Assembly: GCA_946186735.1 (NCBI GenBank)
Contig: CAMHOK010000003.1
Span: forward strand, 1 to 45,143
DNA: 45,143 nt
Reading direction: 5' to 3'
From: an uncultured Bacteroidales bacterium
Lineage (GTDB): Bacteria > Bacteroidota > Bacteroidia > Bacteroidales > Paludibacteraceae
Part shown: positions 9,743 to 18,961 of the stretch, piece by piece
Layout: each line of letters begins with the position of its first letter
Position numbering within the stretch: position 1 is the first letter of the stretch
Program-made: the position numbers and the translations under genes
Notes under the pieces: generated by a model
Told to the model about the DNA's origin: nothing
The model's input: only the letters and a program-made list of their open reading frames with translations
Database searches by the model: none

Positions 9743-10852
9743 ATGAACTATCTTATCTCAGGAGGCGGCACAGGAGGCCATATCTTCCCCGCCATCAGTA
9801 TCGCTAACGCACTCAAGGAGCTCGACCCTAATGCCAACATACTCTTCGTCGGCGCCAACAACCGCATGGAGATGCAACGGGTACCACAAGCCGGATACCG
9901 TATAGTAGGACTGCCCATACGAGGCTTCAACAGAGCCAACCCGCTGAAGAACATATCGGTCTTCATCGACCTGCTACGCTCCATGCGACAGGTGAAGAAG
10001 ATCATCAAAGACTTCAAACCCGATGTGGGTATAGGTGTTGGCGGCTATGCCTCAGGAGCAGCCATGAAACAGGCGGCAAGGATGGGCATACCTATCCTCC
10101 TGCAAGAACAGAACGGCTTCGCAGGCATGACCAACCAACTGCTCAAGAACGATGCCGCTAAGATATGCGTCGCTTACGAGGGCATGGAGCGCTTCTTCCC
10201 CGCCGACAAGCTCATCCTCACAGGCAACCCCGTCAGACAAAACCTGTGCAACGGCACCAAAGAAGAGGCTATCGACTATTTCAACCAAGTGTATGGGGTC
10301 AAGTTCACTAACGACCGGCCTACCCTGCTCATCATCGGAGGCTCACTCGGTGCACGCACCATCAACCAAAGCATACTCGCAGGCATACGACAACTGCTCG
10401 AAGCCCGCATACAGATAATATGGCAGACAGGAAAGAACTATATCGACGAGTGCCGCGAAGGTATGAGTGAGATACAATCTGACAGCATTGTCGTCACCGA
10501 CTTCCTCAGCCGTATGGATCTGAGCTACGCTATTGCCGACCTCGTCGTCTCAAGAGCAGGAGCATCGTCCATCAGCGAGCTCTGCCTGCTGGGCAAACCC
10601 TCCATACTCGTACCCTCACCAAATGTGGCTGAGAACCACCAATACCACAACGCCATGGCTCTGGTCAACAAAAACGCAGCTATACTCGTCGAAGACAAAG
10701 ATGCCGACCAAAAACTCGTCAGCACCATCATCAACACCATCACCGACAAAGACCTATGCCAATCACTGAGCACACATATACTCACACTCGCAGAGAAAGA
10801 TTCGGCTCTGCGAATTGCACGCGAAGTGCTCAAAATTTGCTCAAATAAATAA
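9743..10852 (+). CDS. murG: UDP-GlcNAc--undecaprenyl-PP-MurNAc-pentapeptide GlcNAc transferase
   Basis: 369 aa; ISGGGTGGHIFPAISIA, GGSLGARTINQS, SRAGASSISELCLLGKPSILVP. Confidence 0.97.
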   Translation: MNYLISGGGTGGHIFPAISIANALKELDPNANILFVGANNRMEMQRVPQAGYRIVGLPIRGFNRANPLKNISVFIDLLRSMRQVKKIIKDFKPDVGIGVGGYASGAAMKQAARMGIPILLQEQNGFAGMTNQLLKNDAAKICVAYEGMERFFPADKLILTGNPVRQNLCNGTKEEAIDYFNQVYGVKFTNDRPTLLIIGGSLGARTINQSILAGIRQLLEARIQIIWQTGKNYIDECREGMSEIQSDSIVVTDFLSRMDLSYAIADLVVSRAGASSISELCLLGKPSILVPSPNVAENHQYHNAMALVNKNAAILVEDKDADQKLVSTIINTITDKDLCQSLSTHILTLAEKDSALRIAREVLKICSNK

Positions 10853-10859
10853 AAATGCG

Positions 10860-10868
10860 TACCTTTGC
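10860..10868 (+). promoter_or_regulatory. -7 element TACCTTTGC upstream of mlaE
   Basis: TAnnTTTG consensus 20 nt upstream of the ATG at 10889. Confidence 0.6.
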
Positions 10869-10888
10869 GCACTTAATAAGCGCAAAGT

Positions 10889-11629
10889 ATGAAAATCATC
10901 GAACATATAGGTGAGTACTTCATCTTAATGGGAAAAACATTGCGCCGACCTGACCGTTGGCGCATGTTCTTTCGTCAACTCTCCAAAGAGCTTGAGAAGC
11001 AAGGACTTCAGTCGGTGCTGATAGTGGTCATCGTCAGTTTCTTCATGGGAGCTATCATGACCATGCAGACCAAGCTCAACACCTCCAACCCTCTGCTCCC
11101 GACCTACTCCACAGGTCTGGTCACGCGCGACTGTATCCTCCTTGAGTTCTCATCCACCATCCTCTGTCTGCTGCTCGCAGGTAAGGTCGGCTCCAACATA
11201 GCCTCCGAGATAGGCACCATGCGCATCACCGAACAGATAGACGCCCTCGAGATCATGGGTGTCAACTCCGCCAACTACCTCATCCTGCCTAAGATAGTGG
11301 CGTTTATGCTGATGATGCCTTTCCTCGTTATCATCAGTATGGGTGTAGGACTCTTCGGAGGCTACTGCATAGGTCTGTTCACCGATGTCATCACCGTGGC
11401 AGATTATCTGCTGGGCATCCAGTATGCCTTCATTCCTTTCTATGTGTGGTACTCGCTCATCAAAACAACCGTCTTCGCCTTCATCATCTCTTCTATGGCT
11501 TCTTACTACGGCTATTACGCCTACGGGGGAGCTCTCGAGGTTGGTCATGCCAGCACCAAGGCGGTGGTCAACTCCAGCATCATGATCCTCCTCTTCAACC
11601 TTATGCTAACCAACCTGCTGCTCAACTGA
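10889..11629 (+). CDS. mlaE: MlaE-family ABC transporter permease
   Basis: 246 aa multi-TM; SEIGTMRITEQIDALEIMGVN signature. Confidence 0.92.
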   Translation: MKIIEHIGEYFILMGKTLRRPDRWRMFFRQLSKELEKQGLQSVLIVVIVSFFMGAIMTMQTKLNTSNPLLPTYSTGLVTRDCILLEFSSTILCLLLAGKVGSNIASEIGTMRITEQIDALEIMGVNSANYLILPKIVAFMLMMPFLVIISMGVGLFGGYCIGLFTDVITVADYLLGIQYAFIPFYVWYSLIKTTVFAFIISSMASYYGYYAYGGALEVGHASTKAVVNSSIMILLFNLMLTNLLLN

Positions 11630-11630
11630 C

Positions 11631-12407
11631 ATGATCAAAGTAGAAAACATAGTAAAGAGCTTCGACGGCACCACCGTGCTCGACCATATCTCTGCCGACC
11701 TGCGCGATGGGGAGGTCAACATGATCATCGGACAGTCAGGTTCCGGCAAGACCGTCATGATGAAGAGTATCATCGGACTACACACCATCGACTCAGGACG
11801 AATAGAATACGACTCGCGCAACCTGCCTGACATGAGCGAGAAAGAGGTGCGCTTGCTCAGGCGAGAGGTCGGCATGCTCTTCCAAGGAGCCGCTCTCTTC
11901 GACTCTCTAACAGTGCTCGAGAACGTGATGTACCCCCTTGAGATGTTCTCTGACATGAGCCAAAACGAGATGCGCAAAAGAGCCGTCTTCTGCCCCGAGA
12001 GAGTCAACATGCCCGAGCGTGCCTTCAACCTCATGCCATCCGAGATATCAGGAGGTATGCAGAAACGTGTGGCTATAGCAAGAGCTATATCAATGAACCC
12101 CAAATATCTGTTCTGCGACGAGCCAAACTCCGGACTCGACCCTAAGACCTCGCTCGTCATCGACCAACTCATACAAGACATCACCAAAGAGTATAACATC
12201 TGCACCATCGTCAACTCACACGACATGAACTCCATCATGGAGATAGGCGACAACATCATCTTCCTCAAGAACGGGAAGAAAGAGTGGCAAGGCTCACGCT
12301 TCCAGATCTTCGACGCCGACTCAGAGAGCCTCAACGATTTCGTCTTCGCCAGCCAACTGTACAAGAAAGTGAAAGCCGCTCATGCCGACCTTGCCAACAA
12401 ACATTAA
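11631..12407 (+). CDS. mlaF: MlaF-like ABC transporter ATP-binding protein
   Basis: 258 aa; Walker A GQSGSGKTV, signature SGGMQKRVAIARA, Walker B YLFCDEPNSGLDP. Confidence 0.93.
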   Translation: MIKVENIVKSFDGTTVLDHISADLRDGEVNMIIGQSGSGKTVMMKSIIGLHTIDSGRIEYDSRNLPDMSEKEVRLLRREVGMLFQGAALFDSLTVLENVMYPLEMFSDMSQNEMRKRAVFCPERVNMPERAFNLMPSEISGGMQKRVAIARAISMNPKYLFCDEPNSGLDPKTSLVIDQLIQDITKEYNICTIVNSHDMNSIMEIGDNIIFLKNGKKEWQGSRFQIFDADSESLNDFVFASQLYKKVKAAHADLANKH

Positions 12408-12446
12408 AACCAACATACCAATAATAACTTAATCATCCACGAATAA

Positions 12447-12794
12447 ATGAAACACATACTCAAAACACTCTCTTTTGCTTTGCTGCTCGTGCTTGCCATG
12501 AGTGGGCAAAGCGCACAAGCTGTTCCTGCTACTCCTCATCCCATCGAGATAGTGCAACCCGACGGACAGAAACTCACCATCCGCCTACATGGCGACGAGA
12601 ACTACCACTATCGCACCACTCTCGACGGCATCAGAATAGTAAAGAACAAAAAAGGCTTCTATTGCTATGCTATCAAAGATAAACACGGCAACGATATCGC
12701 CGGAAGAAAGATAGCACACAACCAAGAACAACGAAAGAAAAGCGAGATACGCTATATCAAAAGAATAACCAAAAAGTACTACACCAAAAAATAA
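12447..12794 (+). CDS. Small secreted protein homologous to the N-terminal/propeptide region of the adjacent M6 proteases; no catalytic domain
   Basis: Signal peptide then AVPATPHPIEIVQPDGQKLTIRLHGDENYHYRT; compare AVPAKPGPRQLRQPDGQTITLFAHGDEVHHFYA in 12801..14966 and AVPAWRGPIVRTQSDGTEKTVYLHGDQFFHYLT in 15014..16675. Confidence 0.85.
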   Translation: MKHILKTLSFALLLVLAMSGQSAQAVPATPHPIEIVQPDGQKLTIRLHGDENYHYRTTLDGIRIVKNKKGFYCYAIKDKHGNDIAGRKIAHNQEQRKKSEIRYIKRITKKYYTKK

Positions 12795-12800
12795 CAACAC

Positions 12801-14966
12801 ATGAAACATACTCTTTTCCTCTGTCTGAGCCTCGTCTGCTCTATATCACTCTTTGCCGTACCTGCTAAGCCGGGTCCGCGCCAACTCCGTCAGCCCGATG
12901 GTCAGACTATCACTCTCTTCGCCCATGGCGACGAGGTGCACCACTTCTACGCCGACAACCAAGGCAACATCATGCAAAAAGATGCGCAGGGCTATTGGCA
13001 GCCAAGCGGCGAGAAAGCCACCAAGGCTCTGATCCGAGCTCAGCGCGCCAAGAAAGCACCAAGAGCACGTGCCGCCAAACGCACCAACGTGAGCACATGG
13101 CCCAACAAAGGACTCGTCATCCTCGTCAACTTCTCAGATGTCAAGTTCAAAGCCGCTAACGACAACAAAGCTTTCGACGACCTGCTCAACGGCGACAACT
13201 ACACACATAACGGAGCTACCGGCTCTGTCAAAAAATACTACTCCGACCAGTCTGACGGACAGTTCATTCCCGAGTTCCATGTCTATGGACCCGTCACCGT
13301 GTCGAAAGAGAGGTCATACTACGGCTCCAACAAAAGCAACGGCGACGACAAATATCTCGGAGCTATGGTGGCTGAGGCTTGTCAGCTGGCTTACGAGCAG
13401 TACAACATCAACCTCAAAGATTTCGATCTCGACAACGACGGCTATGTCGATTTCGTTGATATCCTCTATGCCGGTGTAGGCGAGGCCGACTCCGACGAAG
13501 AGAACTCTATCTGGCCATGCGAGTGGTCTCTGTCAGCATCCGACTATAGGAAAGAGCTGACGCTCGGAGGTACTAAGATCGACCTCTTCTCCTGCCATCA
13601 AGAGCTGGAGGGAGGAGCCGATGTGAGAGCCGGCATAGGCACACCTTGCCATGAGTTCGGACATGTGTTCGGCCTGCCCGACTTCTACGACTACGACTAT
13701 CCTACCCTCGGCGAGTGGGACGTGATGGACGGAGGTGCTTATCTGAACAACTCTAACACCCCACCCGCCTTCTCAGGATATGAGCGTATGTTCGCAGGCT
13801 GGGCCAAGCCCGCACTGCTCACCGAGAGCGGCACATACACCCTCAACGAGCTCCAAGGCTCACAACAAGTGTACATCATCTCCACCACCGGGAAGCATAA
13901 CCTCGACGCCGTAGAACCTGACCCCAAGACCTTCTATATCCTCGAGAACAGACAGAACACCAACTGGGACACCTACCTCCCCGGACACGGCATGCTCATC
14001 TGGAAAGTGCAATACAATCAGGATGATTGGTTCAACAACACCGTCAACTCACACCCCACCGCTGAACAAGGTATGGCTATCATGGCTGCCGACGGAGAGG
14101 TCGATCACGAAGTGTATCAAGGCGCTGTCTATACCTATGGCGACGCAGGAGACCCCTTCCCCGGAACAAAGAAAATAACATCTTACACCAAGATCAACAA
14201 CTATAAGATCACCGACATCGCCGAGCAGAACCAACTCATCACCTTCACCCTCACCACTAAGGGTGGCACCACCCCCACTCCCTCAGGCAACTGCGACGAC
14301 TACGAGTACACCTTCTCTGAGAAAGTGGAGGCGGGAACGGTAGAGCTTGACGGCATGCAATGGACTGTCAACACCGATGCCGGCTATTTCGGCTACGACA
14401 CCAACAACAACCCGTCTAAGGGTGCACAGTTCGGCAGCAAGAACAACCCCGCAACACAGCTCACCCTCACCACCTCTGCCACCGCCGATTGTAGCATAAA
14501 GAAAGTGACGGTCAGCGCCTCCACCGGCAGCAAGGGTAACGCCTCGCTCAGCGTCTTCGTAGGCGACACACAGATAGGTACAAGCAAAGACCTCTCTTCC
14601 GCTAACACCGCCTTTAACTTCACTCCCGCCGACGACCAACAAGGCGACCTCACCATACGCATCGACAACAAAGCTAAGGTGGCTGTCTATATCAGCGCTA
14701 TCAATATCGAGTTCGACGAGACTTCCACTGCCATCGCCAACATCGAAGAGAACACACTCCTCAGCGTCAGCACCGAAGAGAACGGACTGCACCTCACAGC
14801 GGCTGACAACCAGACACAAGTGGCTGTATATAACATCATGGGACAGCTCGTCTTCTCTGACATCATCGGTAACCAACCAATCACTATCGATGCAGCTAAG
14901 GGTATATATATCATCTCTGCTCAGCACGCCGACAAGAAACAGATAAAGAAAGTGGTGGTTAAATAA
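12801..14966 (+). CDS. M6 family metalloprotease with T9SS-type C-terminal sorting domain
   Basis: 721 aa; HEFGHVFGLPD zinc site; DLDNDGYVDFVDILYAG; C-term VYNIMGQLVFS...AAKGIYIISA...KKVVVK. Confidence 0.92.
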   Translation: MKHTLFLCLSLVCSISLFAVPAKPGPRQLRQPDGQTITLFAHGDEVHHFYADNQGNIMQKDAQGYWQPSGEKATKALIRAQRAKKAPRARAAKRTNVSTWPNKGLVILVNFSDVKFKAANDNKAFDDLLNGDNYTHNGATGSVKKYYSDQSDGQFIPEFHVYGPVTVSKERSYYGSNKSNGDDKYLGAMVAEACQLAYEQYNINLKDFDLDNDGYVDFVDILYAGVGEADSDEENSIWPCEWSLSASDYRKELTLGGTKIDLFSCHQELEGGADVRAGIGTPCHEFGHVFGLPDFYDYDYPTLGEWDVMDGGAYLNNSNTPPAFSGYERMFAGWAKPALLTESGTYTLNELQGSQQVYIISTTGKHNLDAVEPDPKTFYILENRQNTNWDTYLPGHGMLIWKVQYNQDDWFNNTVNSHPTAEQGMAIMAADGEVDHEVYQGAVYTYGDAGDPFPGTKKITSYTKINNYKITDIAEQNQLITFTLTTKGGTTPTPSGNCDDYEYTFSEKVEAGTVELDGMQWTVNTDAGYFGYDTNNNPSKGAQFGSKNNPATQLTLTTSATADCSIKKVTVSASTGSKGNASLSVFVGDTQIGTSKDLSSANTAFNFTPADDQQGDLTIRIDNKAKVAVYISAINIEFDETSTAIANIEENTLLSVSTEENGLHLTAADNQTQVAVYNIMGQLVFSDIIGNQPITIDAAKGIYIISAQHADKKQIKKVVVK

Positions 14967-15013
14967 CCCCAAACAGTCAGCCACAACACCGCACCAAGAA
15001 AAACACACACGGA

Positions 15014-16675
15014 ATGAAACGCATAATACACATATTTTGTCTTTTCCTCTTACCATGGGCTCTGTGTGCCGTGCCCGCCTGGCGCGGGCCTATCGTTCGC
15101 ACACAGAGCGATGGTACAGAGAAAACAGTCTATCTGCACGGCGACCAGTTCTTCCATTACCTCACCGACGAGCAGGGGCAGGTCATACGCCTCAACGAGC
15201 AAGGTATGTACGAGCAAGCCGAGCAGCTCACCGAAGAGCAGATAGCCTCTCTCAGAGCGCTCTCACCCGCCTTCCAAGCCCGTCAAAGACGCATAGGCAG
15301 ACTCAACCTCGCACCTCGCGGACTCATCATCATGGTCAACTTCAGCGACCTCAGTTTTCGCACGCAGAACACCCGTGAGGCGTTCGACAAGATGCATAAC
15401 GGCACCAACTACACCTACGGCGGAGCAACAGGCTCGGCTCGAGAGTACTTCATCGACCAGTCCTTAGGACAGTATCAGCCCCACTTCGATGTGGTAGGGC
15501 CGGTCAACCTGCCCCATAACATGACCTATTACGGAGAGAACGACCGATACGGCTCCGACCGCAGAGCCACACAGATGATTATCGATGCTTGCGACATGGT
15601 CAAAGCAGAGTACCCCGAGATCGATTTCAGTCAATACGACAACGACCGCGACGGCTTCATTGACTTCGTCTTCGTCGTCTATGCCGGACATAACGAAGCC
15701 AATGGTGCCGACCCAAACACTATCTGGCCTCATAACTACTATATCTACTCAGGCTCAGGCATCACTCATGTGTTGGACGGCGTCAAGCTCGACAACTACG
15801 CATGCTCCTCCGAGTTGCAAGGCTACTCCGGACAGAAAAGAGCAGGCATAGGCACTTTCTGCCACGAGTTCTCACATGTGCTCGGACTGCCCGACCTCTA
15901 CTCCACCAACGGTGCCGCACATAAGACCCTCGGACAGTGGGACATACTCGACTACGGACCATACAACAACAACAGCAACACACCGCCCGCTTACTCCGCA
16001 TACGAGAGGTTCTATATGGGTTGGACCGAACCCGAGGTGCTCGTGGATAGGCAGAACATACGCCTCGAACAGCTACAGTCAAGCAACAAGTGTTACCTGC
16101 TCTGTGAGACGCAAGAGCATAACCTCTATGGCGTCAAACCCTCTCCCGACGATTTCTATCTGCTGGAGAACCGCCAACAGACAGACTGGGACAGCTATCT
16201 GCCGGGACACGGACTGCTAATAACGCATATACGCTATTCTCAATCAAGATGGTCGCAGAACACTGTCAACAACAATGAGGCTACCATGGGCGTGAACATC
16301 GTGGAGGCTGACGGACTCACTCCCACAGCCGGCGAGTATCGTAAAGGCTACCTCGGCAAGCAAGGCGATGCCTTCCCCTACGACACCATCAACTACTTCA
16401 CCGCCTACCCCGACCAACCTATCACCAACATCAAAGAGAGCAACGACGGCATCATCAGCTTCTGGTATAAAGGAGGACGAAGCAACATCATCGACAGCCT
16501 GTGGAACGACCCGCAATATAAGCCGCAGGTCATCAACTACTACACCCCTGACGGCAAACCAACAGGTGCCGACGACCTCAACGACCTCCAACCCGGACTC
16601 TATATCATACAGGTGGACAAAGATCCCGTGTACAACAAAAAAGGCAGAGGAAAGAAAGTGCTCATCGTCAAATAA
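15014..16675 (+). CDS. M6 family metalloprotease, shorter T9SS-like C-terminus
   Basis: 553 aa; HEFSHVLGLPD; YDNDRDGFIDFVFVVYAG; C-term YYTPDGKPTG...LQPGLYIIQV...KKVLIVK. Confidence 0.91.
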   Translation: MKRIIHIFCLFLLPWALCAVPAWRGPIVRTQSDGTEKTVYLHGDQFFHYLTDEQGQVIRLNEQGMYEQAEQLTEEQIASLRALSPAFQARQRRIGRLNLAPRGLIIMVNFSDLSFRTQNTREAFDKMHNGTNYTYGGATGSAREYFIDQSLGQYQPHFDVVGPVNLPHNMTYYGENDRYGSDRRATQMIIDACDMVKAEYPEIDFSQYDNDRDGFIDFVFVVYAGHNEANGADPNTIWPHNYYIYSGSGITHVLDGVKLDNYACSSELQGYSGQKRAGIGTFCHEFSHVLGLPDLYSTNGAAHKTLGQWDILDYGPYNNNSNTPPAYSAYERFYMGWTEPEVLVDRQNIRLEQLQSSNKCYLLCETQEHNLYGVKPSPDDFYLLENRQQTDWDSYLPGHGLLITHIRYSQSRWSQNTVNNNEATMGVNIVEADGLTPTAGEYRKGYLGKQGDAFPYDTINYFTAYPDQPITNIKESNDGIISFWYKGGRSNIIDSLWNDPQYKPQVINYYTPDGKPTGADDLNDLQPGLYIIQVDKDPVYNKKGRGKKVLIVK

Positions 16676-16699
16676 AAAGAAAAGCAAAGAACTCATACA

Positions 16700-17464
16700 A
16701 TGAAAATCATCTCCTACAACCTCAATGGTATACGCTCCGCTATCAGCAAGGGCTTGCTCACATGGCTTGAGCAAGAGTCGCCTGATGTCTTTTGCGTACA
16801 AGAGACCAAAGCGCAAGCCGACCAGATCGACACCCTCGCTTTTGCCGAACTGGGCTACCACACCTACGCCCATTCAGCCGAGAAGAAAGGTTACTCGGGC
16901 GTGGCTATCTTCTCTAAGCGCGAGCCCGACCGTGTCGTTGCAGGAATGGGTGTTCCCGTCTTCGATGCCGAAGGCAGGGTGTTGCGTGCCGACTTCGCCG
17001 ACCTCACCGTCGTCTGCGTCTATGTGCCCTCAGGAACGACAGGCGACATCCGACAAGCCTTTAAGATGCAGTTCCTCGACGCTTTCCTCAACTATCTCAA
17101 CAACCTACGACAAACAAGAGAGAACATCATCGTGTGCGGCGACTATAACATCTGCCATAAACCTATCGACATCAATCATCCTGAACGACAGGTAGGCGTG
17201 AGCGGATTCCTGCCCGAAGAGCGCGAGTGGCTCGACCAACTGGAGGCATCAGGCATGATCGACTCTTTCCGACTCTTCGACACCTCGCCCGAACGCTACT
17301 CCTGGTGGAGCTATCGCTTCCGAGCAAGAGAGAGGAACGCAGGGTGGCGCATCGACTACCACTGGGTCAGCCAACCCTTGCGCAGCCGCATAATGGGAGC
17401 CGACATACTCACCGACGCACAACACTCCGACCACTGCCCAGTCATGGTCGAGATAAAAGAATAA
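16700..17464 (+). CDS. xth: Exodeoxyribonuclease III
   Basis: 254 aa; [35 protein letters not shown]. Confidence 0.95.
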   Translation: MKIISYNLNGIRSAISKGLLTWLEQESPDVFCVQETKAQADQIDTLAFAELGYHTYAHSAEKKGYSGVAIFSKREPDRVVAGMGVPVFDAEGRVLRADFADLTVVCVYVPSGTTGDIRQAFKMQFLDAFLNYLNNLRQTRENIIVCGDYNICHKPIDINHPERQVGVSGFLPEEREWLDQLEASGMIDSFRLFDTSPERYSWWSYRFRARERNAGWRIDYHWVSQPLRSRIMGADILTDAQHSDHCPVMVEIKE

Positions 17465-17477
17465 AACGCTCAGAACA

Positions 17478-18239
17478 ATGATACTCAGAACCGAACATCT
17501 GATAAAGAAATACGGCAAACGCACCGTGGTCAACGATGTGTCCATTCACCTCGAACAAGGCGAGATAGTAGGTCTGCTCGGACCTAACGGAGCCGGCAAG
17601 ACCACCACTTTCTATATGACCACCGGACTCATCACCGCCAACAACGGGAAGATCTTCCTCGACGACGAGGATATAACCACTTTCCCTATGTACAAACGCG
17701 CCCAACGAGGCATAGGCTACCTCCCGCAAGAAGCAAGCGTGTTCCGCAAGATGTCGGTGGAGGACAACATTAGAGCGGTGCTCGAGATGACTAACTTCAG
17801 CAAAGAGTATCAGAAACAAAAACTCGAACAACTCATCAAAGAGTTCAACCTGGCACATGTGAGAAAGAACTTAGGCGACCGTCTGTCGGGTGGCGAGCGA
17901 AGACGAACAGAGATAGCCCGTTGCCTCGCTATCGAGCCACGCTTCGTCATGCTCGATGAGCCGTTCGCCGGAGTGGACCCCATAGCCGTACAAGAGATAC
18001 AAGATGTCGTGTGGAGACTCAAAGATAAGAACATAGGTATCCTCATCACCGACCACAATGTGGACGAGACCCTGATGATCACCGACCGCGCTTATCTGCT
18101 CTTCGAAGGGAAGATACTCTTCCACGGCACTCCCGAGGAGCTCGCTGCTAACCCTATAGTGAGAAAGAACTACTTAGGTCGCGACTTCGAACTAAAGAAA
18201 AAGACCCGACCCGAAGACAACCAACAAACAGCGTCTTGA
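17478..18239 (+). CDS. lptB: LPS export ABC transporter ATP-binding protein
   Basis: 253 aa; [61 protein letters not shown]. Confidence 0.95.
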   Translation: MILRTEHLIKKYGKRTVVNDVSIHLEQGEIVGLLGPNGAGKTTTFYMTTGLITANNGKIFLDDEDITTFPMYKRAQRGIGYLPQEASVFRKMSVEDNIRAVLEMTNFSKEYQKQKLEQLIKEFNLAHVRKNLGDRLSGGERRRTEIARCLAIEPRFVMLDEPFAGVDPIAVQEIQDVVWRLKDKNIGILITDHNVDETLMITDRAYLLFEGKILFHGTPEELAANPIVRKNYLGRDFELKKKTRPEDNQQTAS

Positions 18240-18961
18240 CCATGAAGCCTCTGCCCTTATATATCATCATGCCCGTCAAAGACTCGTTGGAGATGGCTAA
18301 GAAAGCTATCCGACAGATCGTCTCCACCGGTTATGCCCTCACCGTCTATAACGACAACAGCACCGACGAGAACACCCGCCTGCTCGAGCAGATGGCAGCT
18401 TCCGAGCCGCTACTCACCGTGGTTAATATACGTCAGCTCACTTCCCACCCCTCTCCTAACTACCGTCTCGTCCTGCAACAAGCACAACAGCACGCTCTCA
18501 ACAACAACCAACACCTCGTCATCGTGGAGTCGGATGTGTTCGTACAAAACAACACCTTCGAGCGGATGTACAGCGTGGTGGAGAACAACAAAGAAGGGAA
18601 ATTCGGCCTGGTGGCTGCCGTCACTACCGACCAAGAAGGAACCATCAACTACCCCTACGAGTATGCACGCAAGTACGACATCGGACAGGTCAACACATCC
18701 AAACGACTCAGCTTCTGCTGCACCCTGCTATCGCTGACGTTACTCAAGACCTACTCCTTCAGCAACTTAGACGAGACCAAGAACTGGTACGATGTGTTCA
18801 TCTCGCACATGTCAGTACAGAAAGGACTGAGCAATATCCTGCTCACCGACACACCCGTGGTACACCTGCCACACTCCTCCCGACCTTGGAAGAAACTCAA
18901 ATATACTAACCCTCTGCTCTATTATTGGCGTAAGCTCACCAAGCACTTAGACAGGATATGA
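18236..18961 (+). CDS. Family 2-like glycosyltransferase
   Basis: 241 aa; [28 protein letters not shown]; 4-nt overlaps with lptB and the next gene. Confidence 0.8.
   Translation: MTMKPLPLYIIMPVKDSLEMAKKAIRQIVSTGYALTVYNDNSTDENTRLLEQMAASEPLLTVVNIRQLTSHPSPNYRLVLQQAQQHALNNNQHLVIVESDVFVQNNTFERMYSVVENNKEGKFGLVAAVTTDQEGTINYPYEYARKYDIGQVNTSKRLSFCCTLLSLTLLKTYSFSNLDETKNWYDVFISHMSVQKGLSNILLTDTPVVHLPHSSRPWKKLKYTNPLLYYWRKLTKHLDRI

Noticed and set aside
11606-12364. 252-aa minus-strand ORF over mlaF
   Set aside because: Antisense to a clear ABC ATPase; Ser/Met-rich shadow translation.
12447-14966. Readthrough fusion of the 115-aa ORF with the M6 protease (same frame, 6-nt gap)
   Set aside because: The protease has its own start and signal peptide, and the stop is a normal TAA; no evidence for recoding.
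14283-15056. 257-aa minus-strand ORF over the end of the first M6 protease
   Set aside because: Antisense shadow of the T9SS C-terminal region; V/G/D-rich, no motif.
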